Positions 17,559 through 26,952 of a stretch of DNA of 36,579 nt are shown in pieces (within the stretch, counting starts at the first letter, position 1; each line of letters begins with the position of its first letter). The notes under the pieces are model-generated. The model searched no databases and was not told the origin of the DNA. It saw nothing but the letters and a program-made list of their open reading frames with translations. The stretch is from positions 1-36,579 of the forward strand of contig SLNJ01000048.1 in the NCBI GenBank assembly GCA_007133065.1, written 5' to 3'. The position numbers and the translations under genes were made by a program. The DNA comes from Opitutales bacterium. GTDB taxonomy: Bacteria > Verrucomicrobiota > Verrucomicrobiia > Opitutales > Oceanipulchritudinaceae.

Positions 17559-19271
17559 TTACTCGAATCCCTCTCGCTTCGATCTCCGGGGTCCCGACAG
17601 GGCCATGAGCGCCACTCCGAGCCACAATCCCGCGATTCCCACGAACCAGTCACCATACCGGACGTAGGGGGTTTGACGGTCGATCCACGCCACGGCGCGG
17701 GAGACCGGCTCGACGTCGGCGCCTCGGAAGTAGATACCCCGCTGCGGATCGAGCATCACCATCCGGATGTTTCCGAACTCGTCGATCCAGCCGCTCCATC
17801 CTCCATTGCCGCTCCGAATCACGGGACGGCGGGTTTCCACCGCCCGCAGAACCGAGTGGGCGGCGTGCTGCGTCGCCCCGGCCTCCTCCCCGAACCACGC
17901 GTTGTTGGTCGCCACGAACAGGACCCCCGCTCCCGCCCGAACCGAATCGCGGGCCAGACCCGGGAAAAGATCCTCCGAGCAGATCAACGGACCGATACTT
18001 ACGATGCCGGACGGCCCCTGAAGCGGCAGTATCACGGGTTCGTCCCCGGAGTCCCAGAATCCGCCCACCGGAACCATACGTGTTACGAACGGAAGCCATC
18101 GCTGAAGCGGGACATACTCGCCGAAGGGCACCAGCTTGCGCTTGGCATAATACTGCGTGTCAAGGAGGCCGTACTCCGGCTCCACCAGGAAAACAGCATT
18201 GTACCAACGCGCATCCGGATCGTGCCGATCTCCCTCGACCGCGGTATTGCCCATGACGATCGGCACCTCAAGCCGGTCGACCAGCTCCTCCGTCCACTGA
18301 CGGGCCCGGTCGTGTCCCTTCACCGGCCAAGGCGTCACCGACTCCGGCCAAAAGAGCACCTCCGCCCCCAGCGCAACGGCGTATGTCGAATACCGTTCCA
18401 GGATCTCGAGCGCTTCGGCGGCACGGTCGGGATCCCATTTCTCCGGCTGGGCGATGTACGGCTGGACGAGCCCCGCAGTGAAGAGATCCTCACGCTCGGC
18501 TTCGAAGTACCCGATCCCAAGAACGATGCCGAAATTCCCAAGCAAAAGACACAACCCGGCGTAAAACTCCGGACAAAACCGCCGGTACCACGGTCCTCCA
18601 GGGCGCGCAATCAGGAGGTGGTGCAGGTACATCGCCATGGCGATGTTGAAGAATATCAGAACAAAGGAGAGGCCATGGAAGCCGGTGTACGGCAGAATCT
18701 GCAGCAACGCCGGACTCTGCCATTGACTTGCCGCGAGCGGGAGCCACGGCCAGCCCGTGAGAACCCACGTGCGTACCCACTCCAGAATTACCCAGGCGCC
18801 GGCCAAACCGAAGAGTCCAGCGAATCGAACGTGAATCGGCTCGCCGAGCCAGCGCGGAACCATCCACCAGGCGAGCAGCGCCCATGCCGTCCAGAAAAGG
18901 CTGAGAACGATCCCGAGCAGCGCGGTAATACTCCACCCAAGCGCGGTCGCGGCCAGCGGGTGCCAGTCCAGCGCGTGCGGTGCGTGGCGAAGCCATACGA
19001 CCAGGAAAATCCAGGCAAGCGCCCCGCTGATTGCCGCCACGGGCAAGACCACCCGGAAGCTCGGACGTGCCGTGCACCAGAAGAGAAATGGAACGGCGAA
19101 GATCAGGGCCAGGATCGATCCTCCCAGCGGCGGGAACGCGCCCGCGTAGAAGACTGCGGTCGCTACGGCAACCGCAGCCGGAACCAGCCGACCGCGCCAC
19201 ACCCTGCCGCCACCGGCGGGAACGACCGGCTGGTCGCCGTCTCGCGCGCAGGCTTCGGCTCCGGTGGTCAC
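17559..19271 (-). CDS. lnt: Apolipoprotein N-acyltransferase
   Basis: About 570 residues. A multi-helix membrane region (about residues 28-255) is followed by a nitrilase-like domain with the catalytic triad: Glu310 in FWPESVTPW, Lys377 in [15 protein letters not shown] and Cys431 in [11 protein letters not shown], plus the VATNNAWFG motif. It adds the third acyl chain to lipoproteins in the inner membrane, and the two lipoproteins at 27354-28279 are possible clients. I place the start at GTG 19271, because the overlap GTGA with the secA stop is a classic translational-coupling arrangement. The longer frame would start with TTG at 19292. Confidence 0.93.
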   Translation of the reverse strand: MTTGAEACARDGDQPVVPAGGGRVWRGRLVPAAVAVATAVFYAGAFPPLGGSILALIFAVPFLFWCTARPSFRVVLPVAAISGALAWIFLVVWLRHAPHALDWHPLAATALGWSITALLGIVLSLFWTAWALLAWWMVPRWLGEPIHVRFAGLFGLAGAWVILEWVRTWVLTGWPWLPLAASQWQSPALLQILPYTGFHGLSFVLIFFNIAMAMYLHHLLIARPGGPWYRRFCPEFYAGLCLLLGNFGIVLGIGYFEAEREDLFTAGLVQPYIAQPEKWDPDRAAEALEILERYSTYAVALGAEVLFWPESVTPWPVKGHDRARQWTEELVDRLEVPIVMGNTAVEGDRHDPDARWYNAVFLVEPEYGLLDTQYYAKRKLVPFGEYVPLQRWLPFVTRMVPVGGFWDSGDEPVILPLQGPSGIVSIGPLICSEDLFPGLARDSVRAGAGVLFVATNNAWFGEEAGATQHAAHSVLRAVETRRPVIRSGNGGWSGWIDEFGNIRMVMLDPQRGIYFRGADVEPVSRAVAWIDRQTPYVRYGDWFVGIAGLWLGVALMALSGPRRSKREGFE

Positions 19272-22200
19272 TTTTCGAGAACGAGTTCCCAACCTTCTTT
19301 GTCGATGAGGTCGCGCGCTTTCTTGTACTTGAGTTGCCGGGTTTCCCCGCCGCGCCGGATGGTCACGAGCTCATTGCGCCCGATCCGGGGCTCCTCGCGT
19401 ACGACCGGACCGGCGCCGACGTTCGGGAGCGTGACTTCGCGGGCGCCGCCCCCGGCCGCGGCCGCTGCTCCACCGCTCACCGTCCCGCTTCGATTCCCCA
19501 CAGCCGCGGGTTCCTCTCCCTGCGAAGGCCCGATCATGCGGGCGCTCCGCGAGAGCTTGCCGAGCATACTCTCGAATGACCGCACATTGGAAGCGGTCCT
19601 GAAAATTCCGCTACAGATCCCCGATCGAACACTTGTCATCAACTGCTCAAAATAGCGAAATGCTTCGCTCTTGTACTCATTGAGCGGATCGCGCTGACCG
19701 TATCCACGCAACCCGACACTTTGCCGCAGATCCTCCATCTCGGTAAGGTGATCCTGCCAATTTCGGTCGATGGTCTGAATGATGACGTAGCGCTCGAGGT
19801 TCTTCAACGCTTCGGGCTCCTCGACAGCCTCTTTTGTATCATAGGCGCCGCGGATCCGTTCGAGCAGCTTCGCTTTCGCGCCCTCGGCGTCGAGCCCCTC
19901 GATTTCCTCGATCGTGAGCCCCACAGGAAACTGCGTATTGGTCCATTTGACCAGCCCTTCCAGGCGCTCCGAAGCGGATCCATCGTCCTCCCCCGTCTGG
20001 GAGGGTGCACCGATGCCGCTCTCAGCGATCTGCTCGTCGAGTTCTTCCTCGATAAACTCGAAGATCATCGCCCGCGGATCATCGGTGGCGATGGCTTCAT
20101 TGCGAATGCCATAGATCACCTCGCGCTGCTGGTTGAGGACGTCGTCGAACTGAAGCAGCCGCTTGCGGGTGGAGTAGTGGTGTTGTTCCACGGTCTTCTG
20201 CGCCCGTTCAATCGCCGGGTTGAGCCATTTGTGTTCGAGCGGATGCCCCTCCTCGAACGAACTCTCGAGCATCTTCCCCGCAAAGCCCGATCCGTAGAGC
20301 CGCATGAGATCATCCTCGAGGGAGAGATAGAACCGGGAGTACCCGGGATCGCCCTGGCGGGCGCATCGGCCGCGCAGCTGCCGGTCGATGCGGCGGGCCG
20401 TGTGCCGCTCGGTGCCGAGCACGTAGAGACCTCCGACTTCGGGGACGCCTTCACCCAGTTTGATGTCGGTCCCACGGCCCGCCATGTTCGTCGCGATCGT
20501 CACCACACCGCGCTGGCCGGCCCGAGCCACGATCTCAGCCTCCTGCTGGTGATGTTTGGCGTTCAGTACGCTGTGTGGGATATTGGCTCGGCGGAGCATC
20601 CGGCTCAGCACTTCGGAGGCCTCGACCGAAACCGTTCCGACGAGGACCGGCTGCCCGCGTCCGTGAGACCTTCGGATCTCATCGACCACCGCGTTGTATT
20701 TCTCGCGGCGGGTCTTGTAGATCAGATCGTTCTCATCGCGACGGATGCACGGCTTGTGCGTTGGAATCACCATGACATCCAGACTGTAGATATCTTTGAA
20801 CTCGTTCGCCTCGGTCTCAGCGGTTCCAGTCATCCCGGCGAGTTTGTCGTAGAGGCGAAAGTGGTTCTGGATGGTGATCGTCGCGTACGTCTTCGACTCC
20901 TTCTCGATCTTAACATTCTCCTTGGCCTCGATCGCCTGGTGCAGCCCCTCACCCCACCGCCGCCCCGGCATGACGCGGCCGGTGTTCTCGTCCACGATCA
21001 TCACCTTGCCGTCCTGCACGACATATTCCTTGTCGCGTTCGTACAGCGAGTAGGCGCGCAAGAGCTGGCTGATGGTGTGGATCTCCTCGCTGGTTCGCTC
21101 GAAGGCTTGTTGCGCTTCCGCTTTCGCCTTGTCCTTCGCCTTTTGATCGAGCTCGGGATCCTTATCGATCTCCATGTACTGCGTCGGCAGGTCCGGCAGT
21201 ACGAATGCGTCGGCATCGTCCGGGCGGAGCAGATTCCGCCCGTGTTCGGTCAGGTCGGCGGAGTGCTGCTTCTCCTCGATGATGTAGTAGAGTTCCTCCT
21301 TCAGGCGGAACCGGCGCGCCTTGTTGAAATCGCCCGCCATTTCCAGGTCGAACCGCTCGAACTCCTTGCGAATATCCCCGCCCTCAAGCATACGAAGGAG
21401 CTGCTTGTTCTTCGGCATGCCGAGTTTGACCTGCAGCAACTTCTCGCAACCGAGCTGGACGTCACCGTCCTCTTTTTCCAACTCCGCCTTCGCTTCGACG
21501 GCAAGGCGGTTGCAGAGCTCATGCTGGCGTCGCACCAGACGCTCTACCTGCCCTTTCAGCTCGTGATAAGGCGCTTCTCGCTCGTTCTGCGCCGGGCCGC
21601 TTATGATCAACGGCGTACGCGCTTCATCGATCAGGACGGAATCGACTTCGTCGACGATGCAGAAATAGTGGTCGCGTTGAACCTGGTCGCTGGCGCGGAT
21701 AGCCATACCGTTGTCGCGCAGGTAATCGAACCCATACTCGCTGGCGGTGCCGTAGGTAATATCCCGATTGTACTGCTCGCGCTTTTCGGCCGGGCTCTGC
21801 TGGTGCGAACCCTTGATGCAGCCAACCGTAACTCCCAGGAAATTGTAGATGTACCCCATCCACTCCGAGTCCCGCTGTGCGAGGTACTCGTTGACGGTCA
21901 CCAACTGGCAATTGCGTCCGGTCAGGGCGTTGAGGTAGAGGGGGAGCGTGGCGACGAGCGTCTTCCCCTCACCGGTGGCCATCTCCGCGATCATGTTGTT
22001 GTGGAGGGCGACTCCACCGATCAGCTGCACATCGTAATGGATCATCTCCCAGACCATTGTTTGGCCGACCACGGTGATCTCCTTGCCGTACAGGCGGCGG
22101 GCCGTGTTCTTCACCGCGGCAAACGCCTCGGGCAGCAGGTCGTCGAGGGTTTCGCCGCCCTCGAGACGGGCCTTGAACTCATCGGTCTTCGCCCGCAGTT

Positions 22201-22324
22201 GCTCGTCGCTCAACCCCTGGTACTCGCGCTCGATCTCGTTGATGCGCTCGACCACAGGACGGGATTTCTTGATAAACTTCCGGTATTGTCGCCCGCTGAG
22301 CTTCTTAAAAAATGACTGAAACAT
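19268..22324 (-). CDS. secA: Preprotein translocase ATPase SecA (no SEC-C zinc tail)
   Basis: 1018 residues, longer than E. coli SecA (901). Walker A is MATGEGKT (115-122) and Walker B is [13 protein letters not shown] (225-237), with the full DEAD motor, preprotein-binding and helical wing/scaffold domains. A large charged insertion near residues 255-425 ([36 protein letters not shown]) accounts for much of the extra length. The usual C-terminal zinc motif C-x-C-x8-C-[HC], which binds SecB and phospholipid, is absent; the protein ends in [20 protein letters not shown] and a few more residues. It drives Sec export and is coupled to lnt downstream. Confidence 0.97.
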   Translation of the reverse strand: MFQSFFKKLSGRQYRKFIKKSRPVVERINEIEREYQGLSDEQLRAKTDEFKARLEGGETLDDLLPEAFAAVKNTARRLYGKEITVVGQTMVWEMIHYDVQLIGGVALHNNMIAEMATGEGKTLVATLPLYLNALTGRNCQLVTVNEYLAQRDSEWMGYIYNFLGVTVGCIKGSHQQSPAEKREQYNRDITYGTASEYGFDYLRDNGMAIRASDQVQRDHYFCIVDEVDSVLIDEARTPLIISGPAQNEREAPYHELKGQVERLVRRQHELCNRLAVEAKAELEKEDGDVQLGCEKLLQVKLGMPKNKQLLRMLEGGDIRKEFERFDLEMAGDFNKARRFRLKEELYYIIEEKQHSADLTEHGRNLLRPDDADAFVLPDLPTQYMEIDKDPELDQKAKDKAKAEAQQAFERTSEEIHTISQLLRAYSLYERDKEYVVQDGKVMIVDENTGRVMPGRRWGEGLHQAIEAKENVKIEKESKTYATITIQNHFRLYDKLAGMTGTAETEANEFKDIYSLDVMVIPTHKPCIRRDENDLIYKTRREKYNAVVDEIRRSHGRGQPVLVGTVSVEASEVLSRMLRRANIPHSVLNAKHHQQEAEIVARAGQRGVVTIATNMAGRGTDIKLGEGVPEVGGLYVLGTERHTARRIDRQLRGRCARQGDPGYSRFYLSLEDDLMRLYGSGFAGKMLESSFEEGHPLEHKWLNPAIERAQKTVEQHHYSTRKRLLQFDDVLNQQREVIYGIRNEAIATDDPRAMIFEFIEEELDEQIAESGIGAPSQTGEDDGSASERLEGLVKWTNTQFPVGLTIEEIEGLDAEGAKAKLLERIRGAYDTKEAVEEPEALKNLERYVIIQTIDRNWQDHLTEMEDLRQSVGLRGYGQRDPLNEYKSEAFRYFEQLMTSVRSGICSGIFRTASNVRSFESMLGKLSRSARMIGPSQGEEPAAVGNRSGTVSGGAAAAAGGGAREVTLPNVGAGPVVREEPRIGRNELVTIRRGGETRQLKYKKARDLIDKEGWELVLEK

Positions 22325-22348
22325 GATGGATGGCTTGACTGCTGTAAT

Positions 22349-23308
22349 TCAGACGGAAGATTCGGCCGTTCCCTTCGAGAGATCGGCGTGCTCGGAAAAA
22401 TACCGGATGGTACGTTTCAATCCGTCCTCCAGCTGAATCTTAGGTTCCCAAGAGAGGTACTCCCGGGCGAGTGAAATATCGGGCCGCCGCTGCAGCGGAT
22501 CGTCCTGCGGCAGCGGCTGGAAATGAATCTCCGAGGCACTGCCGGTCATGCTTATCACGCGTTCCGCCAGCTCCCGGATTGTGAACTCCCGGGGATTCCC
22601 CAGATTAATCGGCCCGACCGTGTCGGTCTGGTTCATGAGGCGCACAAACCCGTCGACCAGGTCATCGACATAACAGAAGGAACGAGTCTGAGATCCGTCT
22701 CCGTAGAGGGTGATCGGTTCGTTGCGCAGGGCCTGCACGATGAAATTGGAGACCACGCGGCCGTCGAAGGGATGCATGCGCGGGCCATAGGTGTTGAAGA
22801 TCCGCGCGACCCGGATGTCAACCCGGTTCTGGCGGTGGTAATCGAAAAAGAGCGTCTCCGCGCAGCGTTTCCCCTCGTCGTAGCAGGAACGGATGCCGAT
22901 GGGGTTGACGCTGCCCCAGTAGGTCTCCGGCTGGGGGTGGACGGAGGGATCACCGTACACCTCCGAAGTCGACGCCTGCAGGACCCGGCATTTGAGGCGC
23001 CGGGCGAGGCCGAGCACGTTAATCGCACCCATGACGGACGTTTTAACCGTCTTGATCGGATTGTACTGGTAGTGAATGGGCGAGGCCGGACACGCCAGGT
23101 TGAAAATGCGGTCAACCTCCACCTTGAAGGGATCGACGACATCGTGACGCATGAATTCGAATTGCGGGCGCTCGGAGAGGTGGCGTATATTCTCCTTGAA
23201 CCCGGTAAACAGGTTGTCGAGGCATAGGACATCGTGGCCATCCTCGAGCAGACGCTCACACAGATGACTACCGAGAAATCCGGCGCCGCCGGTTACAAGT
23301 ATGCGCAT
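22349..23308 (-). CDS. uxs: UDP-glucuronate decarboxylase (UDP-xylose synthase)
   Basis: 319 residues of the extended short-chain dehydrogenase family. The NAD-binding GxxGxxG is [10 protein letters not shown]. The catalytic Y-x-x-x-K is YDEGKR, and the signature [23 protein letters not shown] is specific for UXS-type enzymes; [19 protein letters not shown] in the C-terminal half fits as well. The reaction is decarboxylation of UDP-glucuronate to UDP-xylose, for exopolysaccharide or lipopolysaccharide. It starts the long minus-strand run and ends 24 bp before secA, so co-transcription with secA is likely. Confidence 0.93.
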   Translation of the reverse strand: MRILVTGGAGFLGSHLCERLLEDGHDVLCLDNLFTGFKENIRHLSERPQFEFMRHDVVDPFKVEVDRIFNLACPASPIHYQYNPIKTVKTSVMGAINVLGLARRLKCRVLQASTSEVYGDPSVHPQPETYWGSVNPIGIRSCYDEGKRCAETLFFDYHRQNRVDIRVARIFNTYGPRMHPFDGRVVSNFIVQALRNEPITLYGDGSQTRSFCYVDDLVDGFVRLMNQTDTVGPINLGNPREFTIRELAERVISMTGSASEIHFQPLPQDDPLQRRPDISLAREYLSWEPKIQLEDGLKRTIRYFSEHADLSKGTAESSV

Positions 23309-23528
23309 AGCGGTGTTTTTGGTTCGGGGGGGTCGAAAAGAGCCAAGGGTAGGAGGAATTCTCCGGTTTGAAAAGTCCGAATCTTGCCCAGTGGTCTTGG
23401 TTTCTCAACCCGAATACGACCGTCGAACCGGGACCCTCCGGTGCGCACCGCCTGTTACACGAGCCGCCCGAAAGGTGCCGGGCTTCCATGCCTCTTCAAA
23501 CGTGTCTCCCGCCCCCTTACAAATGGAA

Positions 23529-23554
23529 GCGGCCGGGCGCATCCGCCCGGCCGC
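23529..23554 (-). terminator. Strong hairpin downstream of the coiled-coil/HTH gene
   Basis: gcggccgggcg-catc-cgcccggccgc is a perfect 11-bp GC stem with a 4-nt loop, 30 bp beyond the stop codon of the gene ending at 23584. On the minus strand it is followed by TTCCATTTG, a weak T-rich tail. It would end the tgt/coiled-coil transcript before the uxs-secA run. The remaining sequence between here and 23308 shows nothing recognisable. Confidence 0.65.
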
Positions 23555-23583
23555 TCTGAATTGCATCAGTGCAAAAATCCAGC

Positions 23584-23967
23584 CTATTTCAGCTTGTCGT
23601 AGGCGCCATTCTTAACTTTCACGACCACGGCGTAGCTGATATTGAATTTCTTGGAGGTCGCGTTCATGGAAGTACCGGCCTTGAGATCCTTCTTGATGTC
23701 ATCCCGCAACTCCGGAGTCATCCGGGTTCGCTTGCGCCGGGAGCCGCCCGCGGCCGTGCCCTTGGCACCCATCCGAACATTGAACCGCTCTGAAAGCGCC
23801 TTGATCAACTCTCGTGCGTTCTTGAATCCGCTGTTCTTGACAATCTGATCGAGTTTCTTATCGAGCTCAGTCGCTCGCTTCATTTTCTCCGAAATCGCCT
23901 TCTTCTTTCTGGCAAGGCGTGCTTCTTCTTTCTCGATTTTTCTGATTTGGTCTTTTAGTTTATTCAT
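23584..23967 (-). CDS. Small basic coiled-coil/HTH DNA-binding protein (nucleoid-associated-like)
   Basis: 127 residues with a high share of Lys and Arg. Residues 1-40 (KLKDQIRKIEKEEARLARKK) form a charged coiled coil. Residues 45-75 (IVKNSGFKNARELIKALSER) look helical. A basic Gly-rich linker follows (GGSRRKRTR), then a C-terminal helix-turn-helix of the resolvase/homeodomain-like type (MTPELRDDIKKDLKAG, MNATSKKFNISYAVVVKVKN). The coil-linker-DNA-binder layout is reminiscent of H-NS-type architecture, but sequence similarity to H-NS is not evident. The ATG at 23967 is preferred over an upstream start at 24024, because the extra residues look non-coding. It lies 74 bp downstream of tgt on the same strand. 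I do not recognise a named family. Confidence 0.7.
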   Translation of the reverse strand: MNKLKDQIRKIEKEEARLARKKKAISEKMKRATELDKKLDQIVKNSGFKNARELIKALSERFNVRMGAKGTAAGGSRRKRTRMTPELRDDIKKDLKAGTSMNATSKKFNISYAVVVKVKNGAYDKLK

Positions 23968-24041
23968 CTTTAGTCGATTGGTGACAGGAGCCCCAGAATT
24001 GGGGCATACGTATCGAAATTGCAAGTCTGGATATGAAAAAC

Positions 24042-25193
24042 TTAACTCCCCCGTCTATCGCCGTTTCGCCGCATATAGCGTTCGCTCCAATCCCTCCGCC
24101 ACGCGTGGAAACTTTTATCTGCTATACGGGCCCGGACCTGCGCCATCAAATCAATAAAAAAGTGGAGATTATGCACGCTCAGAAGGGTGCAGCCCAGGAT
24201 TTCCTGGGATAATACAAGGTGCCTCAGATAGGCACGGCTGAAGTGGCGGCATGTTTCATTATCCATTCCGTGCACCAATGGCCGTTCATCATCCCGATAA
24301 CACGCATTCTTCAAGTTGATCGGGCCATCCGGGGTAAACGCTACGCCATGACGCGCCTCGCGGGTCGGTATAACACAGTCAAAGATGTCCGCTCCCATGG
24401 AGATCATTTCGAGCAATTGAACCGGTGTTCCAACCCCCATGACGTACCGCGGTTTCTGCGCGGGAAGATGGGAAATGCTTCCGCGTACCTGTTCGAACAT
24501 CTCCGCTTCGGACTCGCCGACACTCACTCCTCCAACAGCATATCCCGAAAAATCCATGGCGACGAGCTCCCGGGCGCAACGCTCGCGCAGTCCACCGAAA
24601 CGCCCCCCCTGGACAATCCCGAAGATCAGGCGCCCGTCGGAGAGCATACCCCGCTCCCAAGCTTGATTCCGGCAGTCCGCCGCCCACTTCAGGGTACGCC
24701 GCACCGCATCCGCGGCATCCGTCTCGGAACAGTCGTGGGGGGGACACTCGTCGATTACCATCGCGATATCGCTGCCTAGATCGTCCTGTATCTCGATGAC
24801 CCGTGCGGGGTCGAGGAACACCGACTGACCGTCGATATGTGAACGGAAGCGGATACCGGCGTCGGTAACCTCCCGCAGCGACGCGAGCGAGAATACCTGG
24901 AATCCCCCGCTGTCCGTGAGGATCGGACCATCCCAGTTCATGAAGGAGTGCAGGCCACCGAGGCGGCGGATGAGCGCGGAGCCCGGCCGAAGGTTGAGAT
25001 GGTATGTATTCGCGAGGATGACTCGGGCCCCGGTTTCTACGAGCTGGGTGGGCGTCAGCGCCTTGACGGTTGCCTGGGTGCCCACCGGCATGAACATCGG
25101 TGTTGGAAACTCCCCGTGCGCCGTGCGAAGCAGGCCGGTGCGCGCCCCGCAGTCCGGATCCGACGCGAATACGGTAAATGGACTCGGAATCAT
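24042..25193 (-). CDS. tgt: Queuine/preQ1 tRNA-ribosyltransferase (TGT), two zinc cysteines missing
   Basis: 383 residues. Core TGT motifs are intact: LTDSGGFQVFSL with the general-base Asp, IVQGGRF, and IFDCVIPTR with the nucleophile Asp272. The enzyme exchanges guanine 34 of GUN-anticodon tRNAs for preQ1 in queuosine synthesis. In most bacterial TGTs, zinc is held by Cys-x-Cys-x-x-Cys plus a His. Here the matching segment is MDNETCRHFSRAY (Met310, Asn312, Cys315) with His341 kept, so two of the four ligands are replaced. The ATG at 25193 is preferred over a GTG at 25250 because homology begins there; AAGAGG abuts that ATG. Confidence 0.92.
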   Translation of the reverse strand: MIPSPFTVFASDPDCGARTGLLRTAHGEFPTPMFMPVGTQATVKALTPTQLVETGARVILANTYHLNLRPGSALIRRLGGLHSFMNWDGPILTDSGGFQVFSLASLREVTDAGIRFRSHIDGQSVFLDPARVIEIQDDLGSDIAMVIDECPPHDCSETDAADAVRRTLKWAADCRNQAWERGMLSDGRLIFGIVQGGRFGGLRERCARELVAMDFSGYAVGGVSVGESEAEMFEQVRGSISHLPAQKPRYVMGVGTPVQLLEMISMGADIFDCVIPTREARHGVAFTPDGPINLKNACYRDDERPLVHGMDNETCRHFSRAYLRHLVLSQEILGCTLLSVHNLHFFIDLMAQVRARIADKSFHAWRRDWSERYMRRNGDRRGS

Positions 25194-25352
25194 CCTCTTA
25201 TCCGTGGAACCTTCCGCCCGATGCGCAAGAATATATGCAACCACCCGCACATTTCACCCTCTTCCCCCCTCACTTTCACTCCTCGCCTTCCTGTCGCCCC
25301 CCGCGCATGGGGCTTGACCGGCGATGGTCCCATGGCAGAATGAACGGCTTCC

Positions 25353-25931
25353 ATGCTCCTGGTTATCGACAACTTCGATTCGTTCACCTATAACCTCGTT
25401 CAGTATTTCGGAGAGCTCGGGGTCGAGCAACGCATCTTCCGAAACGACGAGCTCACGGCCGACGAGGCGCGCGCGCTGGAGCCGGACCGTGTACTGGTCT
25501 CGCCGGGGCCGTGCAGCCCGAACGAGGCTGGGAACAGCCTGGAGATCATCGAGACTTTTGCCGGGAAGATCCCGCTGTTTGGAGTCTGCCTCGGCCATCA
25601 GTGTGTCGGCCAGTTTTTTGGGGGTAGGATCGTCCGGGCCGACCGCCTCATGCACGGGAAGACCTCGTCGATCCGGCACGATGGATCCGAGCTCTTTCAG
25701 GATATTCCGCAGGGATTTGCCGCGACGCGCTACCACTCCCTGCTCGTGGATCGCGCCACCTTCCCGGATTGCCTTCGGATCACGGCGGAAACGGAGGATG
25801 GCGAGATCATGGGACTACGACACCGCACCTTGCCGATCTGGGGCGTTCAGTTTCACCCCGAATCCCTGGCCACGGAACACGGCCTGCTCATGCTCCGGAA
25901 CTTTCTGGATCTCTCGGTCGCCGCCACCTGA
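25353..25931 (+). CDS. Glutamine amidotransferase subunit, anthranilate or aminodeoxychorismate synthase component II
   Basis: 192 residues, the normal length of TrpG/PabA. It shows the class I amidotransferase catalytic Cys79 in GVCLGHQ, His168 and Glu170 in QFHPES, and VSPGPCSP. The N-terminus [19 protein letters not shown] is typical. It delivers ammonia from glutamine to chorismate, for tryptophan (TrpE) or folate (PabB). Neither partner gene is here, so I cannot say which; many bacteria use one subunit for both. Downstream nrdR begins 8 bp after the stop. It is divergent from tgt across 159 bp. Confidence 0.92.
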   Translation: MLLVIDNFDSFTYNLVQYFGELGVEQRIFRNDELTADEARALEPDRVLVSPGPCSPNEAGNSLEIIETFAGKIPLFGVCLGHQCVGQFFGGRIVRADRLMHGKTSSIRHDGSELFQDIPQGFAATRYHSLLVDRATFPDCLRITAETEDGEIMGLRHRTLPIWGVQFHPESLATEHGLLMLRNFLDLSVAAT

Positions 25932-25939
25932 CTGCGCCC

Positions 25940-26395
25940 ATGCAATGCCCGCGCTGCAACGCCCGCGATACGCGTGTCATCGATTCCCGAATCGCCAGGA
26001 ACGGCCTTTCGATACGTCGGCGACGCCAGTGCACTGGCTGTGATTATCGCTTCACCACGATCGAAGAGATCGTCCGGGAAGGGCTCTTCGTGCTCAAACG
26101 AGACGGCCGGCGCGAGGAGTTCGACCGCAACAAGGTGCTCGCCGGAATCCGTCGCGCATGCGAGAAGCGCCCAATCGACATCGAGCAGATTGATATGCTT
26201 ATATCCGATGTGATCGTCGGCTTGGAACGCCGATTCGACCAGGAGATACCGACCGAGGCGATCGGGGAGCAGATCATGTCCAGGCTGAAATCGATAGACC
26301 AGATCGCCTACGTGCGGTTTGCCAGCGTGTACAAGGACTTTCGTGACCTCTCGGAACTGGCGCGCGAAATCTCGGAGCTGAGCGACACCCCATGA
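25940..26395 (+). CDS. nrdR: Transcriptional repressor NrdR
   Basis: 151 residues, standard NrdR length. The N-terminal zinc ribbon is [17 protein letters not shown] with a second pair CTGC around residue 34. The ATP-cone domain follows ([20 protein letters not shown]). NrdR senses dATP/ATP and represses ribonucleotide reductase genes by binding NrdR boxes. No nrd genes are in this window. The ATG at 25940 is fixed by the family start MxCPxC; an extended frame from 25769 overlaps the previous gene and is not used. The gap to the previous gene is 8 bp. Confidence 0.96.
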   Translation: MQCPRCNARDTRVIDSRIARNGLSIRRRRQCTGCDYRFTTIEEIVREGLFVLKRDGRREEFDRNKVLAGIRRACEKRPIDIEQIDMLISDVIVGLERRFDQEIPTEAIGEQIMSRLKSIDQIAYVRFASVYKDFRDLSELAREISELSDTP

Positions 26396-26420
26396 CCATC
26401 CGGCTTCATGATTGGGATTG

Positions 26421-26474
26421 TCATCCTGGATTCAGCGGTTCAGGTTTCGCTTAGAACCGCTGAATCCAGGATGA
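26421..26474. repeat. 21-bp perfect inverted repeat overlapping a start codon
   Basis: tcatcctggattcagcggttc (26421-26441) is exactly mirrored at 26454-26474, around a 12-nt loop. It begins 25 bp after the nrdR stop. The second arm ends in the ATG (26471-26473) of the next gene and contains an AGG just before it, so in RNA both the start codon and its upstream region would be base-paired. No T-tract follows, so it is not a standard terminator. It could be a translation-control hairpin, an attenuator or a mobile repeat. Confidence 0.85.
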
Positions 26475-26947
26475 AGAATCGAGAGCCGGAAGAACTCGCG
26501 AAACTCCACTGCCTAAACGCCCTCTTTGGCGCGATTGCCGGAGATGATGCGGAGATTACCGGGCACATCAAATCCGCGATCGACTACTCCCTGACCGGTG
26601 AATTCGATACTCCGGCGCCGTTGCGGCAGTTTGCCGAAGCCGCATTGGAGTTGTACTCCCAACAAGAACGGCTCGTCCCCTCCTACGGCCTGGAACACCT
26701 CGATCTGCGCGGACGCAACTACGAACCGCTCTGGATTCAACAGGAGGTTATCGCCCTTCTCAAACAGCTTTCCGGCTACGCGAGGGCCCTGCTGCTGGTT
26801 TCCGGATTGCGGGAGAGTCTTCGCCCGCATGGGCGGTATTGGACCCAACGCTTGCGACGGGAACACGACGAGGCGGTTGCCTACATCGACCGGCTCGCCC
26901 TCAAATGGTCGACGCCGAACTGCTCGCTCACCCTCCTCTATCTCTAA
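26471..26947 (+). CDS. Hypothetical protein, mainly helical
   Basis: 158 residues with the ATG inside the right arm of the hairpin. The protein reads as an all-helical soluble domain (ELAKLHCLNALFGAIAGDDA, LWIQQEVIALLKQLSGYAR, REHDEAVAYIDRLALK) without signal peptide, cysteine pairs or obvious metal motif. The C-terminus is LLYL followed by the stop, 5 bp before the HIT gene, so the two are co-transcribed. An alternative start at 26408 would read through the hairpin and looks less likely. I do not recognise the family; co-transcription with nrdR and a HIT protein gives no specific role. Confidence 0.55.
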   Translation: MKNREPEELAKLHCLNALFGAIAGDDAEITGHIKSAIDYSLTGEFDTPAPLRQFAEAALELYSQQERLVPSYGLEHLDLRGRNYEPLWIQQEVIALLKQLSGYARALLLVSGLRESLRPHGRYWTQRLRREHDEAVAYIDRLALKWSTPNCSLTLLYL

Positions 26948-26952
26948 TCCCA

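Noticed and set aside
17139-19655. An 838-codon plus-strand frame opposite lnt and the mfd/secA ends
   Set aside because: It spans three well-supported genes on the other strand and has no family match; a shadow frame.
19721-22315. An 864-codon plus-strand open frame opposite secA
   Set aside because: Same reason: secA is certain from its motifs, and the antisense product is a hydrophobic, low-complexity translation of its complement.
25194-25352. Riboswitch (preQ1 type) upstream of tgt
   Set aside because: The 159-bp region between tgt and the amidotransferase gene shows no aptamer-like conserved core that I can identify by eye.
26421-26474. Reading the 21-bp hairpin as an intrinsic terminator for nrdR
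   Set aside because: No T-tract follows on the plus strand, and the next start codon lies within the right arm. I list it as a repeat with a possible regulatory role instead.
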